Assembly: GCF_010093045.1 (NCBI RefSeq)
Contig: NZ_CP048115.1
Location: forward strand, 1,550,001-1,614,000
Direction of reading: 5' to 3'
From: Mucilaginibacter sp. 14171R-50
GTDB taxonomy: Bacteria; Bacteroidota; Bacteroidia; Sphingobacteriales; Sphingobacteriaceae
DNA length: 64,000 nt
Shown: positions 43,087 to 51,699 of the stretch, in pieces
Position numbering within the stretch: position 1 is the first letter of the stretch
How the letters are laid out: every line of letters starts with the position of its first letter
The notes under the pieces: generated by a model
What the model saw: the letters and a program-made list of their open reading frames with translations, nothing else
Database searches by the model: none
Told to the model about the DNA's origin: nothing
Translations under genes and position numbers: made by a program

Positions 43087-43560
43087 ATGGCAGAAGTATC
43101 ATACTTTACCAAGGATGGTTTAGAAAAACTAAAAGAAGAATTACAATACTTAAAAACTACAGGCCGCGCAAATATTGCAAAGGCTATAGCAGAGGCACGC
43201 GATAAAGGTGACCTATCGGAAAATGCCGAGTACGATGCCGCGAAAGAGGCACAAGGACTACACGAAACCAAAATAGCCCAGATGCAGGAAACCCTGGCAA
43301 ACGCGCGCTTGCTTGATGAATCAAAACTGGATACCTCAAAGGTGTTAGCCCTATCTATAGTGAAGATAAAAAATGTGAAGAACGGCGCTACCATGACCTA
43401 CCAGCTGGTGTCGGAAAGCGAAGCCGACCTTAAGGCGGGAAAAATTTCTGTAGCATCGCCTATTGCAAAAGGCCTGCTTGGTAAATCGGTTGGCGAAACC
43501 ACCGAGATAACCGTACCTGCAGGTAAGATAGAATTTGAGATACTGGAAATTAGCAGGTAG
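43087..43560 (+). CDS. greA: Transcription elongation factor GreA
   Basis: A 157-residue GreA that rescues backtracked RNA polymerase by stimulating transcript cleavage. The N-terminal coiled coil shows GLEKLKEELQYLKT and EARDKGDLSENAEYDAAKEAQ, the latter carrying the catalytic tip acidic pair (Asp and Glu in GDLSENAEYDA). The C-terminal domain has SPIAKGLLGKSVGE and ends VPAGKIEFEILEI. Length matches E. coli GreA (158). A palindromic spacer separates it from the HIT gene. Confidence 0.97.
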   Translation: MAEVSYFTKDGLEKLKEELQYLKTTGRANIAKAIAEARDKGDLSENAEYDAAKEAQGLHETKIAQMQETLANARLLDESKLDTSKVLALSIVKIKNVKNGATMTYQLVSESEADLKAGKISVASPIAKGLLGKSVGETTEITVPAGKIEFEILEISR

Positions 43561-43645
43561 TGAATGGATGATTGGGTGAGGGGTTTATAACTGCTCACCC
43601 AAACCATACAACTAACTACTCACCATTCACAAATCAACCATTCAT
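43560..43645. repeat. Palindromic spacer between greA and the HIT gene
   Basis: GTGAATGGATGATTGGGTGAG at the left faces CTCACCATTCACAAATCAACCATTCAT at the right, with an internal CTCACCCAAACCAT, making an imperfect hairpin. It starts at the last base of greA. Confidence 0.45.
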
Positions 43646-43649
43646 TACC

Positions 43650-44060
43650 ATGAGCATCTTTTCAAAAATCATAGCAGGCGAGATACCGGCCCATAAGGTT
43701 GCCGAAACCAACGAGTTTTTGGCTTTTTTAGATATCAGTCCATTAGCAGAGGGGCACGTGCTGGTTATCCCCAAAAAAGAAGTGGATTATATTTTTGACC
43801 TTGACGACGAAACCTACCTGGGTTTGCAGATGTTTGCCAAAATAGTAGCCCGCGGAATTAAGCAAGCCATCCCTTGTAAAAAGGTTGGTGTAGCCGTTAT
43901 TGGGTTAGAAGTGCCGCACACGCACATCCATTTAATACCCATGAATAGGGTTGACGATATGAACTTTTCCCGCCCAAAGCTTTCACCAACGCAGGATGAA
44001 CTGGCCGCTACGGCAAAAAAAATTGTTGAAGCATTAAGGGAAGTTACACATCCAAATTAA
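43650..44060 (+). CDS. HIT-family nucleotide hydrolase
   Basis: A 136-residue histidine triad protein (Hint-like), expected to hydrolyse nucleoside phosphoramidates or related substrates. It begins MSIFSKIIAGEIPAHKVAET and has the triad HTHIHLIPM (His-x-His-x-His) near residue 93. ATG 43650 begins the conserved sequence; the in-frame ATG at 43572 lies in the palindromic spacer and is rejected. It follows greA with an 89-base gap and is probably co-transcribed. Confidence 0.93.
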   Translation: MSIFSKIIAGEIPAHKVAETNEFLAFLDISPLAEGHVLVIPKKEVDYIFDLDDETYLGLQMFAKIVARGIKQAIPCKKVGVAVIGLEVPHTHIHLIPMNRVDDMNFSRPKLSPTQDELAATAKKIVEALREVTHPN

Positions 44061-44068
44061 CAGGGCTT

Positions 44069-44131
44069 GTCATGGTGAGCTTGTCGAACCGTTAACAAAG
44101 TGTTCAAGTCTTCGACAAGCTCAGACTGACA
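44069..44131. repeat. Dispersed inverted repeat, single copy
   Basis: TGTCATGGTGAGCTTGTCGAA (44069-44088) faces TTCGACAAGCTCAGACTGACA (44111-44131). It is related to the unit inside the 33387-33772 tandem array (33430-33735). Both arms share the core GAGCTTGTCGAA / TTCGACAAGCTC. Confidence 0.75.
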
Positions 44132-44186
44132 ATTCCGTTGTGTCATGGTAAGCCTGGGCCAGGTTAAATCTTGAGCATCGTCTTCT

Positions 44187-45053
44187 TTACCTCGACATCA
44201 TCGCCAAAACATCTTCTTCCGATCCCTCAAACGGGCCGGAAGTTTCAATTTTTAGTCCGGCCATGGCGGCAGCAAATTCGCCTGCTTTCTGGATATCGGC
44301 ACCTTTAACGCGTTTGTACAGGTAGCCCGCCATATAAGTGTCGCCGCAGCCGGTGGCATCAACCACATCGATAGGTTTGTAGGCGGGGATCTCATAAAAT
44401 ACACTATCTGCATAAATAACCGAGCCCATACTGCCTAAGGTTACCACTACTTCTTTAACGCCCCACTCGGCCAGCACTTTAGCGCCTTCCTTAATATCCG
44501 CGTTGCCGGTAAGCACTTCCAGCTCATGTTCGTTTACTTTCAGTATATCAATATATTGCAAGGCCTCTCGCTTATCGGCCCAGTCAACAGCATGCACCCC
44601 TTTATCAATTACTTCGCGCAGGTAGCCCTGCGCGTCAACAGAAACATTTCCCCGGCTAAACAGGTCTTTGATCAAGCCGGTCGACATATCATCGGCCAGC
44701 AGCGGCCCTAAATGAAATATAACGGCTTCCACATCCAATATATCTTCGGCTACAAAAGCATCGGCCTTTTGTAAAACACGCTGGGTGCGGTTGTCCTGGT
44801 TGTCGCCATAAATGTTCTCAAAATAAACGGTATGGGCGCTTGGCAATACCTTTACATCAATGCCTTTATCAGTTAACGCGGTTACACTGGGCAACTCGCT
44901 ATCAGCAACCGCGGTAACAAGTTTATATTTCACATCCATGTTTCGCATAGCGTTGGAGAAGTAAAACGCGGTGCCCCCGGCCATATGTTTAACAGCCCTT
45001 GGGGTAACAATTTTATCTAAGGTAATGTGGCCAATGCAGCAAATATCGTACAT
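44187..45053 (-). CDS. PfkB-family carbohydrate kinase
   Basis: A 288-residue ribokinase-fold kinase. It has an N-terminal GHITLDKIV and GGTAFYFSNAMRNM motif (about 8-40), HLGPLLADD, KVNEHELEVL and the ATP/anion site VVVTLGSMGSVIY. The catalytic signature DATGCGDTYMAGYLY (Asp as general base) is near residue 233. Substrate is not clear; the short lid suggests adenosine, inositol or other small-sugar kinases of the PfkB group. A TACATTTG element lies 33 bases upstream (45087-45094). Confidence 0.88.
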   Translation of the reverse strand: MYDICCIGHITLDKIVTPRAVKHMAGGTAFYFSNAMRNMDVKYKLVTAVADSELPSVTALTDKGIDVKVLPSAHTVYFENIYGDNQDNRTQRVLQKADAFVAEDILDVEAVIFHLGPLLADDMSTGLIKDLFSRGNVSVDAQGYLREVIDKGVHAVDWADKREALQYIDILKVNEHELEVLTGNADIKEGAKVLAEWGVKEVVVTLGSMGSVIYADSVFYEIPAYKPIDVVDATGCGDTYMAGYLYKRVKGADIQKAGEFAAAMAGLKIETSGPFEGSEEDVLAMMSR

Positions 45054-45086
45054 CTGTAAAAATTCAATTTTATAATTAGGCGGCTA

Positions 45087-45094
45087 CAAATGTA
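45087..45094 (-). promoter_or_regulatory. -7 promoter element for the PfkB kinase gene
   Basis: On the minus strand TACATTTG matches TAnnTTTG. No good -33 element at 19-21 bases was found. Confidence 0.35.
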
Positions 45095-45196
45095 ATATTC
45101 TGCCTGTCAATTATTTGTTACATGGCTAATATAGTAAACCAGCGGTATAATAGTATTTTAGCATCTCATACCAATATCTCACACTATCTGCTTGTT

Positions 45197-47518
45197 ATGA
45201 TCATAAACCATTTACCTAAAAAAGCATTTTTAGCTTTAGCCTTTTTATTTGCTGTAATAATGCAAACCAGCGCCCAAACCCCTGGCGACGACCCGCACCT
45301 GGGTATTATCCCGGCGCCGGCATCTGTTATCAAAAATAAAGGGGTGTTTGTATTTAGCCAGCTTACACAGGTAAAGGCCGATAACCCTAAAGACAAAACC
45401 ATTGCTTTTTTAAGGGATTTTTTACTGAATAACCGCCATTTTAACAACAGGTTTGGCAAGTATAACCCCAGGTCGAGATCAAACAGGGGCACTACGCTGA
45501 TCCTAACAGCAAAAGGAGCCGAAAACCTGCCGACGGAGGGCTATAAACTTACCATAACGCCGCATCGCATTACTATTATAGGTAAAGGAGCGGGCTTATT
45601 TTATGGGATGCAAACATTTATGCAGCTGTTCCCCGTAACAACATCGGGCACCGAAAAGCTGCCTTGCGTGGTTATTGAAGATGCGCCGCGCTTTGGTTAC
45701 AGGGGTATGATGCTTGATGTATCGCGCCACTTTTTTACCGTGCCGCAAGTTAAGCAGGTGATAGAACTGCTGGCTACGTATAAGATCAATAATTTTCACT
45801 GGCATTTGGTTGACGGGCAGGGCTGGCGGATCGAGATCAAAAAATACCCGAAGCTAACTTCGGTTGGCGCTTATCGCCAGCAAACCATGTTCGGCACCAA
45901 CCGCGACTGGCCCGACAGCCTAACCTATGGCGGATATTACACCCAGGACGATATACGCGACGTGGTGAAATTTGCTGCCGACAGGTTTATAAACATAGTG
46001 CCCGAAATTGAGATGCCTGCGCATTGCGAAGCCGCTTTGCGGGCGTATCCCGAACTGAAGTGTGAACAGCCGGCCGATAGTAAGACCAATGCCCGTGCTT
46101 ACAACAACCTGTTTTGCCCAACCGAAAAAACGTTCGGCTTTTTAGAGGATGTACTTACCGAAGTGATGGCGCTTTTCCCGGGCAAATACATACACATTGG
46201 CGGCGACGAGGCCAATAAGCAACCCTGGAAAGAGTCGGCTTTTGTACAAAATTTGATAAAGGAGAAAGACCTGAAAGATGAGAACGGTGTGCAAAGCTAT
46301 TTTATACAACGGATGGAAAAATTCATCAACAGCAAGGGGCGCAATATTATTGGCTGGGACGAGATACTGGAAGGCGGCCTGGCGCCAAACGCTACCGTAA
46401 TGAGCTGGACAGGCGAAGAAGGCGGCATAGCGGCTGCCAAACAAAAACACAACGTTATTATGACGCCGCAAACTACCGGCAACTACTTTGACCACTACCA
46501 GAGCGGTTCGCCGCAGGAGCCGGTATCGTTTGGCCGGTACGCCACGCTGGACGAGACCTATAATTACGACCCGGTATCAAAAGAACTGACACCCGAAGAG
46601 CAGCAATACATTATTGGTACCCAGGGCAACCTGTGGACGGAGTACGTGCCCACGATGGCTAAGCTGCAGTACCAGATATTCCCGCGCTTATTTGCTTTAA
46701 GCGAAGTGGCCTGGAGCCTGCCTGCCAATAAGGATTATGACAATTTTGCCAATGTGCGCCTGGCTAACCACTTTGCGCGGTTAGATGCAAAGGGGTATAA
46801 CTACCGCGTACCAACAGCAATGCCGGTTATAGATACCATGGTATTTGGTCAGCGATTTATCTGGGCACCGAAAAGCGTGGTGCCGGGGGCTAAAATATAC
46901 TATACCCTAAACGGCCGCGACCCGCTGGATACCGACCTGGAATATAACGGCACCCCTATTGTTTTCGCTATCCCGGCAAACGAGAAGCGCGAGTTTAAAA
47001 CACGGGTTATTACGCCATCGGGCAGGCGCAGTATTGCTACAAGGGTATTGATGTACAATCGAGCGCTGCTGCCCGCCGTAAACTACACCGCTAACAAACC
47101 GGGCTTGAGCTACAAGCTGATAAAAAGCAAATTTACCACGCCCGAACAATTGGATTATGCAACCGCAAAAGACTCGGCCATAACCGACAGACTGAATGCT
47201 GAACAATTTAAAAAGGATAACCCCAGCCTTGGCATGGTTTACAATGGCTATATAAACATCCCTGCAGATGGCGCGTATAATTTCACCCAGGCATCCTACA
47301 CCGATACCCAGGTATTTATCGATGGACAGCAGATCACCGAGGCTGAGCCGGCGCTGCCCCTGGCCAAAGGATACCACACCATCAAGGTGAAATATATTTA
47401 TAACCAGCCTGTGTTGCAGCCCGGTGCTTACCGGATAAGGCAAACGCCGTTAAAGGTTTTTATCACCGCTCCGGGAGGTAGCAAAGAGGAGATAAATGCG
47501 GCAAATCTGTTTAATTAA
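45197..47518 (+). CDS. Family GH20 beta-N-acetylhexosaminidase
   Basis: A 773-residue secreted enzyme that releases terminal N-acetylglucosamine or N-acetylgalactosamine. It has a signal peptide (MIINHLPKKAFLALAFLF...TSAQ), a GH20b domain, then the GH20 barrel: MLDVSRHFF, FHWHLVDGQGWRIEIKKYP, and the catalytic Asp337-Glu338 in IGGDEANK. The C-terminal region (about 650-773) includes a PA14-like module (YNGYINIPADGAYNF and VFIDGQQITE), which may bind glycans. The start ATG 45197 places the signal peptide correctly; 45122 would add 25 residues. Confidence 0.92.
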   Translation: MIINHLPKKAFLALAFLFAVIMQTSAQTPGDDPHLGIIPAPASVIKNKGVFVFSQLTQVKADNPKDKTIAFLRDFLLNNRHFNNRFGKYNPRSRSNRGTTLILTAKGAENLPTEGYKLTITPHRITIIGKGAGLFYGMQTFMQLFPVTTSGTEKLPCVVIEDAPRFGYRGMMLDVSRHFFTVPQVKQVIELLATYKINNFHWHLVDGQGWRIEIKKYPKLTSVGAYRQQTMFGTNRDWPDSLTYGGYYTQDDIRDVVKFAADRFINIVPEIEMPAHCEAALRAYPELKCEQPADSKTNARAYNNLFCPTEKTFGFLEDVLTEVMALFPGKYIHIGGDEANKQPWKESAFVQNLIKEKDLKDENGVQSYFIQRMEKFINSKGRNIIGWDEILEGGLAPNATVMSWTGEEGGIAAAKQKHNVIMTPQTTGNYFDHYQSGSPQEPVSFGRYATLDETYNYDPVSKELTPEEQQYIIGTQGNLWTEYVPTMAKLQYQIFPRLFALSEVAWSLPANKDYDNFANVRLANHFARLDAKGYNYRVPTAMPVIDTMVFGQRFIWAPKSVVPGAKIYYTLNGRDPLDTDLEYNGTPIVFAIPANEKREFKTRVITPSGRRSIATRVLMYNRALLPAVNYTANKPGLSYKLIKSKFTTPEQLDYATAKDSAITDRLNAEQFKKDNPSLGMVYNGYINIPADGAYNFTQASYTDTQVFIDGQQITEAEPALPLAKGYHTIKVKYIYNQPVLQPGAYRIRQTPLKVFITAPGGSKEEINAANLFN

Positions 47519-47631
47519 TTCAGATTTTTTTCAAATTTTATAATAATTTACTTCAATATCAGCGTATTATAATATAGATAAAAACTATATTATATAGATA
47601 TTTGCGATGGGGCCGGGCGGGCTTTTATCCG

Positions 47632-47639
47632 TATATTTG
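47632..47639 (+). promoter_or_regulatory. -7 promoter element for the peroxiredoxin gene
   Basis: TATATTTG matches TAnnTTTG exactly and ends 28 bases before the ATG at 47668. The -33 partner is weak. Confidence 0.4.
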
Positions 47640-47667
47640 TTGCATAAATTTTAATAAAATAACCATT

Positions 47668-48213
47668 ATGTTAACGATAGGGCAAAAATTTCCCGCTTTT
47701 AGTAAAACAGCCGTAGTTTCTTTGGAAAAAGGCAAAGAGTTTGAAACCATCACCTCGGATTATCTTGAAAACGACGATAACGTTTGGACTGTAATGTTCT
47801 GGTGGCCAAAGGATTTCACTTTTGTATGCCCAACTGAGATCGCTGAGTTCAACAAAAACTTTGGTGAGTTCCGCGACCGTGATACCCGTTTAATTGGCGC
47901 GTCTACCGATAGCGAGTTTGTGCACGCTGCCTGGAGGACCCACCATGATGACCTGCGCGACCTTAAATTCCCGATGCTGGCTGATACTTCAAAATCATTA
48001 GCCGAAGACCTGGGTATTTTAGAGCCAAACGAAAAGATCGCTTACCGAGCTACTTTTATTATTGACCCTACCGGCATCATCCGCTGGGTATCTGTAAACG
48101 ACCTGAGCGTAGGCCGTAATGTTAAAGAAGTTCTGCGCGTGCTTGACGGTTTGCAAACCGATGAGCTTTGCCCTTGTAACTGGGAAAAAGGCCAGGAAAC
48201 TTTAACTGTATAA
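47668..48213 (+). CDS. Peroxiredoxin (AhpC/TSA family)
   Basis: A 181-residue thiol peroxidase that reduces hydrogen peroxide and organic peroxides. The peroxidatic Cys54 sits in TFVCPTE, and the C-terminal DELCPCNWEKG supplies Cys168 and Cys170 as candidate resolving residues, so it is a 2-Cys enzyme. Pro-x-x-x-Thr-x-x-Cys is intact. The CMD/AhpD-like gene follows, separated by a terminator, suggesting a functional pair. ATG 47668 begins the conserved MLTIGQKFPAF segment. Confidence 0.94.
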   Translation: MLTIGQKFPAFSKTAVVSLEKGKEFETITSDYLENDDNVWTVMFWWPKDFTFVCPTEIAEFNKNFGEFRDRDTRLIGASTDSEFVHAAWRTHHDDLRDLKFPMLADTSKSLAEDLGILEPNEKIAYRATFIIDPTGIIRWVSVNDLSVGRNVKEVLRVLDGLQTDELCPCNWEKGQETLTV

Positions 48214-48226
48214 TTTTATATCACTG

Positions 48227-48263
48227 AAAGGCCCTGTACCTGCAAAAGTACAGGGCCTTTTTA
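48227..48263 (+). terminator. Rho-independent terminator
   Basis: AAAGGCCCTGTA (48227-48238) pairs with TACAGGGCCTTT (48249-48260), followed by TTT. It lies 14 bases after the peroxiredoxin stop. Confidence 0.9.
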
Positions 48264-48276
48264 TTAACCATATATC

Positions 48277-48861
48277 ATGAACGAAAGCACCGAGATAATA
48301 CAGGAACTGTTGCAAAGCGTTGGCCTGGAAACATCATACCGTACATCCGCCCTTACTTTATTAGAAACTGGCGAATCGCGCTATCTGCGCGATCTGAAGT
48401 TAAACTTTACCAGCACCCTTACATCTGAGCATCTTAGCCCGAAAGAATGCGCCTTGCTGGGGCTGAGCACCGCAGTTAACAATCAAAACGCGGCGCTTAT
48501 TGCGTACTATACCGGGGTAGCAAAGCAAAATGAGGCTACTGACGCTGATGTGGCCGAAGCTGCAGGCTGCGCTTCGTTGCTGGCCTCAAACAATATATTT
48601 TACAGGTTCAGGCATTTTACTCAAAAGGAAAAGTACACCCAGATACCTGCACGCATACGTATGCAATTAATGATGAAGCCCGTAACCGGCAAAGAGTTTT
48701 TTGAATTGATGAGCCTTGCTATATCTGCTGTTAATGGCTGCGAGATGTGTGTAAACGCGCACGAAGATTCGTTAATAAAGTTAGGCACCACCGAGGAGCG
48801 CATATTTGATGCCGTTAGGATAGCATCATTGGTTACCGCTACCGGAAAAATTATTTTTTAA
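48277..48861 (+). CDS. AhpD-like carboxymuconolactone decarboxylase family protein
   Basis: A 194-residue CMD/AhpD-fold protein. The redox motif is Cys155-x-x-Cys158 with His162 (GCEMCVNAHE), as in alkylhydroperoxidase AhpD, which reduces AhpC-type peroxidases. Helical content around it and a second Cys-containing region (AAGCASLL) are consistent with that fold. It starts 16 bases after the terminator of the peroxiredoxin gene, so it may rely on read-through or its own promoter. The immediate neighbour makes the AhpC-AhpD partnership likely. Confidence 0.88.
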   Translation: MNESTEIIQELLQSVGLETSYRTSALTLLETGESRYLRDLKLNFTSTLTSEHLSPKECALLGLSTAVNNQNAALIAYYTGVAKQNEATDADVAEAAGCASLLASNNIFYRFRHFTQKEKYTQIPARIRMQLMMKPVTGKEFFELMSLAISAVNGCEMCVNAHEDSLIKLGTTEERIFDAVRIASLVTATGKIIF

Positions 48862-49039
48862 AACGGGATGATCCTTGCCGTGTTCAAAAATAATGTCAAA
48901 TAAAATTTGGGTTTGTTCATTTAAAAGCCCTAATTTTAAGGCTTAACATTACTAATACCCCCTGTTATTGTAAAGATTTTATTTACTTAAGACTATAGAT
49001 CCCAGGGGGATAAGAATTTTAATTGTTGATTTTTTGGAG

Positions 49040-49078
49040 AAGCCATTCCGCTTGTAAAAGCAGAATGGCTTTGTTTTT
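49040..49078 (+). terminator. Rho-independent terminator
   Basis: AAGCCATTCCGCTT (49040-49053) pairs with AAGCAGAATGGCTT (49058-49071) with one mismatch, followed by TGTTTTT. It is shared by the convergent AhpD-like and MFS genes; the T-tract is on the plus strand. Confidence 0.75.
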
Positions 49079-50621
49079 AATGCGCGTCGGCAACGGGTTT
49101 GAGGTTTTTGCGGAACGGCTGCAGATATAATAAGGGTATTGAGAACAGCATGATCAAGCCCGATATCCAGTAAGCATCGTCGTAAGTTAGCAGCATGGTT
49201 TGCCTGATAACCGTACCCTCAATGGCCGCATAAGCCATATGTGTGGCGTCTAAAACCGATTTGCCCTTAGCCATAAACCCGTGTACTAACTGGTTTAAAC
49301 GCTCGGTAAAGGCGGGGTTGTATGGGTTTACATGTTCAATCAGCGTGCTTCGGTGATAACCCTGGCGAATGTGTATAAGCGTTGTTAATGCCGCTATACC
49401 AAACGAGCCGCCCAATTGGCGCATCATATTATTTAACCCCGATCCCTGCCCAATTTCCGGGCCTTTCAGATCGGCCATCGCCAAAGTGGTTAATGGCACA
49501 AATAGCAGGGCCATACCTACACCGCGTATAAGCAATGGTATCAGCACATCCTTCTCGCCGGTTGCCAGGGTAGAGTTGCTAAGCATCCATGTAAATACAA
49601 AGAACAGGAACATGCCCGCTGTAGCCATAAACTGTGCGGGGATACCCTTGTTAAGCATTTTACCAATAAAGGGCATCATAATTATGGTGCACAAACCACC
49701 GGGGAATAATAATTCGCCGGTTTGTTGCGCGTTAAATCCCAGCAGGTTTTGGCAAAATACCGGGAACACAAACACCGAACCATATAAACCAAATCCTAAT
49801 ATAAAGGAGGTAAACATCCCAACGGAAAAACTTCGGTGCCGCATTATACTAAAATTTACAATAGGGTGGTCGGTACTTAGTTCCCTCCATATAAATAGTA
49901 TAATGCCAAGTATCGCAGTAATGGTTAGTACGATGATATAGTTTTTAGCAAACCAATCCTCTGATTCCCCTTTTTCTAAAATAGTTTGCAAGCTGCCCAC
50001 TGCAATCGCCAATAAACCAATGCCCCACCAATCAATGGGTCTTTTTTCTTCTTTGGGCGTTTCCCTGATAAAGGTGTAGGTTAGGAACGCGGCAAGCGCG
50101 CCTACCGGTAAGTTTACATAAAATATCCACGGCCACGAGTAATTTTCGGTGATCCAGCCGCCAATAGTAGGGCCTACCGTTGGGCCTACCACCGCACCCA
50201 AACCAAAAAGGGCTGTAGCAGTACCAATTTGCTCGCGCGGCCAGGTTTCCAGTAATATGGTTTGTCCGGTTGAGATCAATCCGCCGCCGGCAATACCCTG
50301 CAGGATACGAAATATTACCAGCTCGTTGAGCGTAGTAGCGTTACCACATAAAAACGATGCTATAGTAAATATGATAATAGAAGTAAGGAAGTAACTTTTA
50401 CGGCCAAAGCGCCCACCAAGCCATCCTGACATAGGCAGGATGATAACGTTTGCCACCGCATAACCGGTAACTACCCAGGCAATATCTTCCAGGGTTGCCC
50501 CAAGGTTTCCCTGAATGTGCGGTATAGCAACGTTTACAATGGTGGTATCAATCAGCTCGAGTAATGACGCCATAATCACCGTAATGGTGATTATCCATTT
50601 TTTAAAGCCAGTTTCAGCCAT
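49077..50621 (-). CDS. DHA2 (EmrB/QacA) family multidrug efflux transporter
   Basis: A 514-residue major facilitator of the 14-helix drug:H+ antiporter group. Visible motifs are LELIDTTIVNVAIPHIQGNLG (helix 1, motif D1), WLGGRFGRKSYF (motif A), GLGAVVGPTVGPTIGGWI (motif C, with the Gly/Pro pattern of antiporters), and a long C-terminal half. It is the last gene of the TetR-TolC-HlyD-MFS operon, and would form a tripartite pump with the HlyD and TolC-family proteins beside it. Drug range is unknown. Confidence 0.93.
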   Translation of the reverse strand: MAETGFKKWIITITVIMASLLELIDTTIVNVAIPHIQGNLGATLEDIAWVVTGYAVANVIILPMSGWLGGRFGRKSYFLTSIIIFTIASFLCGNATTLNELVIFRILQGIAGGGLISTGQTILLETWPREQIGTATALFGLGAVVGPTVGPTIGGWITENYSWPWIFYVNLPVGALAAFLTYTFIRETPKEEKRPIDWWGIGLLAIAVGSLQTILEKGESEDWFAKNYIIVLTITAILGIILFIWRELSTDHPIVNFSIMRHRSFSVGMFTSFILGFGLYGSVFVFPVFCQNLLGFNAQQTGELLFPGGLCTIIMMPFIGKMLNKGIPAQFMATAGMFLFFVFTWMLSNSTLATGEKDVLIPLLIRGVGMALLFVPLTTLAMADLKGPEIGQGSGLNNMMRQLGGSFGIAALTTLIHIRQGYHRSTLIEHVNPYNPAFTERLNQLVHGFMAKGKSVLDATHMAYAAIEGTVIRQTMLLTYDDAYWISGLIMLFSIPLLYLQPFRKNLKPVADAH

Positions 50622-50626
50622 TTTAT

Positions 50627-51682
50627 TTAGTCTTTTGTAATTACCGAAACATCAACGCTCATACCCGGGCGCAGTTTCGCGATATCTTCTTTACTGCCGG
50701 TTATTTTGATTTTAACAGGCACACGTTGTACAACCTTAACAAAGTTACCGGTAGCATTATCTGGTGGAAGTAACGAGAATTTAGCACCTGTGGCAGGCGA
50801 GAAATTGTACACCGTACCTTCTATTTTCAGGTCGGGGTAGGCATCTACCTTAAGGTCTACCTTTAGGCCGTTCTTAATTTTATTAAGCTGCGTTTCTTTA
50901 AAATTAGCAGTCACAAAGATGCTGTTATCGTTTACTACCGAGAACAAGGTTTGTCCTGCCTGCACCAGCTGGCCTACCTGTACATTCTTTTTAGCTACTA
51001 TACCACTCGCCGGCGATTTAACATTAGCATAACTTAACTGCAGCTTGGCATAATCAATATCAACCTGCCTTTGGCTTACACCGGTATTGGTAACCTTTAA
51101 CTGGCTGCGGCTGGTAGCAATTTGTTGCTGGGCTGCCCTGTATTCATCTTTTGCGGCATTGTAGGTAGCGCGTGCCACGTCAAGGTCGGCCTTAGCCTGG
51201 TCAAACTGTTGCTGGGTTATCGATCCGTCTTTTACCAGGTTGGCATAGCGCTGGTAGTCTTTCTGTACTTTTTCTAACCGGGCCGCTGCCGATGCAACCT
51301 GTGCCTTTGCGCTCGCCGAGTTTGCTGCTGTGGTAGATATTTGCGATTGATTTACATTAACGCCTGCGCTTGCGCCAACCTGGGCGGCCTGCGCCTGCTC
51401 TAATTTCACTCTTAAGTCGCGGTCGTCTATCTTAACCAGTAACTGGCCTTTGTTTACATGTGTGTTCTCTTCAAACATCAGGCTGTCAACATAGCCGCCT
51501 ACACGGGCAACGACAGGGCTAATGTCGCCATCTATCTGCGCATCGTCGGTGTCAACGTGCTTGCTGAAGTATATATATTCTTTTACACCGAATATGATAC
51601 CCCCTAAAAGGATCACCCCAAGTATTATAGGGAGAACTTTGTTTTTCTTTTTAGGTTGTGTTTCTTGTGTTTGGTTTGCCAT
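50627..51682 (-). CDS. HlyD/EmrA-family membrane fusion protein
   Basis: A 351-residue periplasmic adaptor. A short cytoplasmic tail and one N-terminal membrane segment (about 15-30, VLPIILGVILLGGIIFG) are followed by a barrel-sandwich lipoyl domain (ARVGGYVDSLMFEENTHVNKGQLLVKIDD and SPASGIVAKKNVQVGQLVQAGQ). A long Ala/Gln-rich coiled hairpin (about 80-210) lies between the two halves, and a beta-barrel domain (YPDLKIEGTV) at the end. It links the MFS pump to the outer membrane channel. It is 5 bases upstream of the MFS gene. Confidence 0.93.
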   Translation of the reverse strand: MANQTQETQPKKKNKVLPIILGVILLGGIIFGVKEYIYFSKHVDTDDAQIDGDISPVVARVGGYVDSLMFEENTHVNKGQLLVKIDDRDLRVKLEQAQAAQVGASAGVNVNQSQISTTAANSASAKAQVASAAARLEKVQKDYQRYANLVKDGSITQQQFDQAKADLDVARATYNAAKDEYRAAQQQIATSRSQLKVTNTGVSQRQVDIDYAKLQLSYANVKSPASGIVAKKNVQVGQLVQAGQTLFSVVNDNSIFVTANFKETQLNKIKNGLKVDLKVDAYPDLKIEGTVYNFSPATGAKFSLLPPDNATGNFVKVVQRVPVKIKITGSKEDIAKLRPGMSVDVSVITKD

Positions 51683-51699
51683 CGCTTTATGTATTGTAA

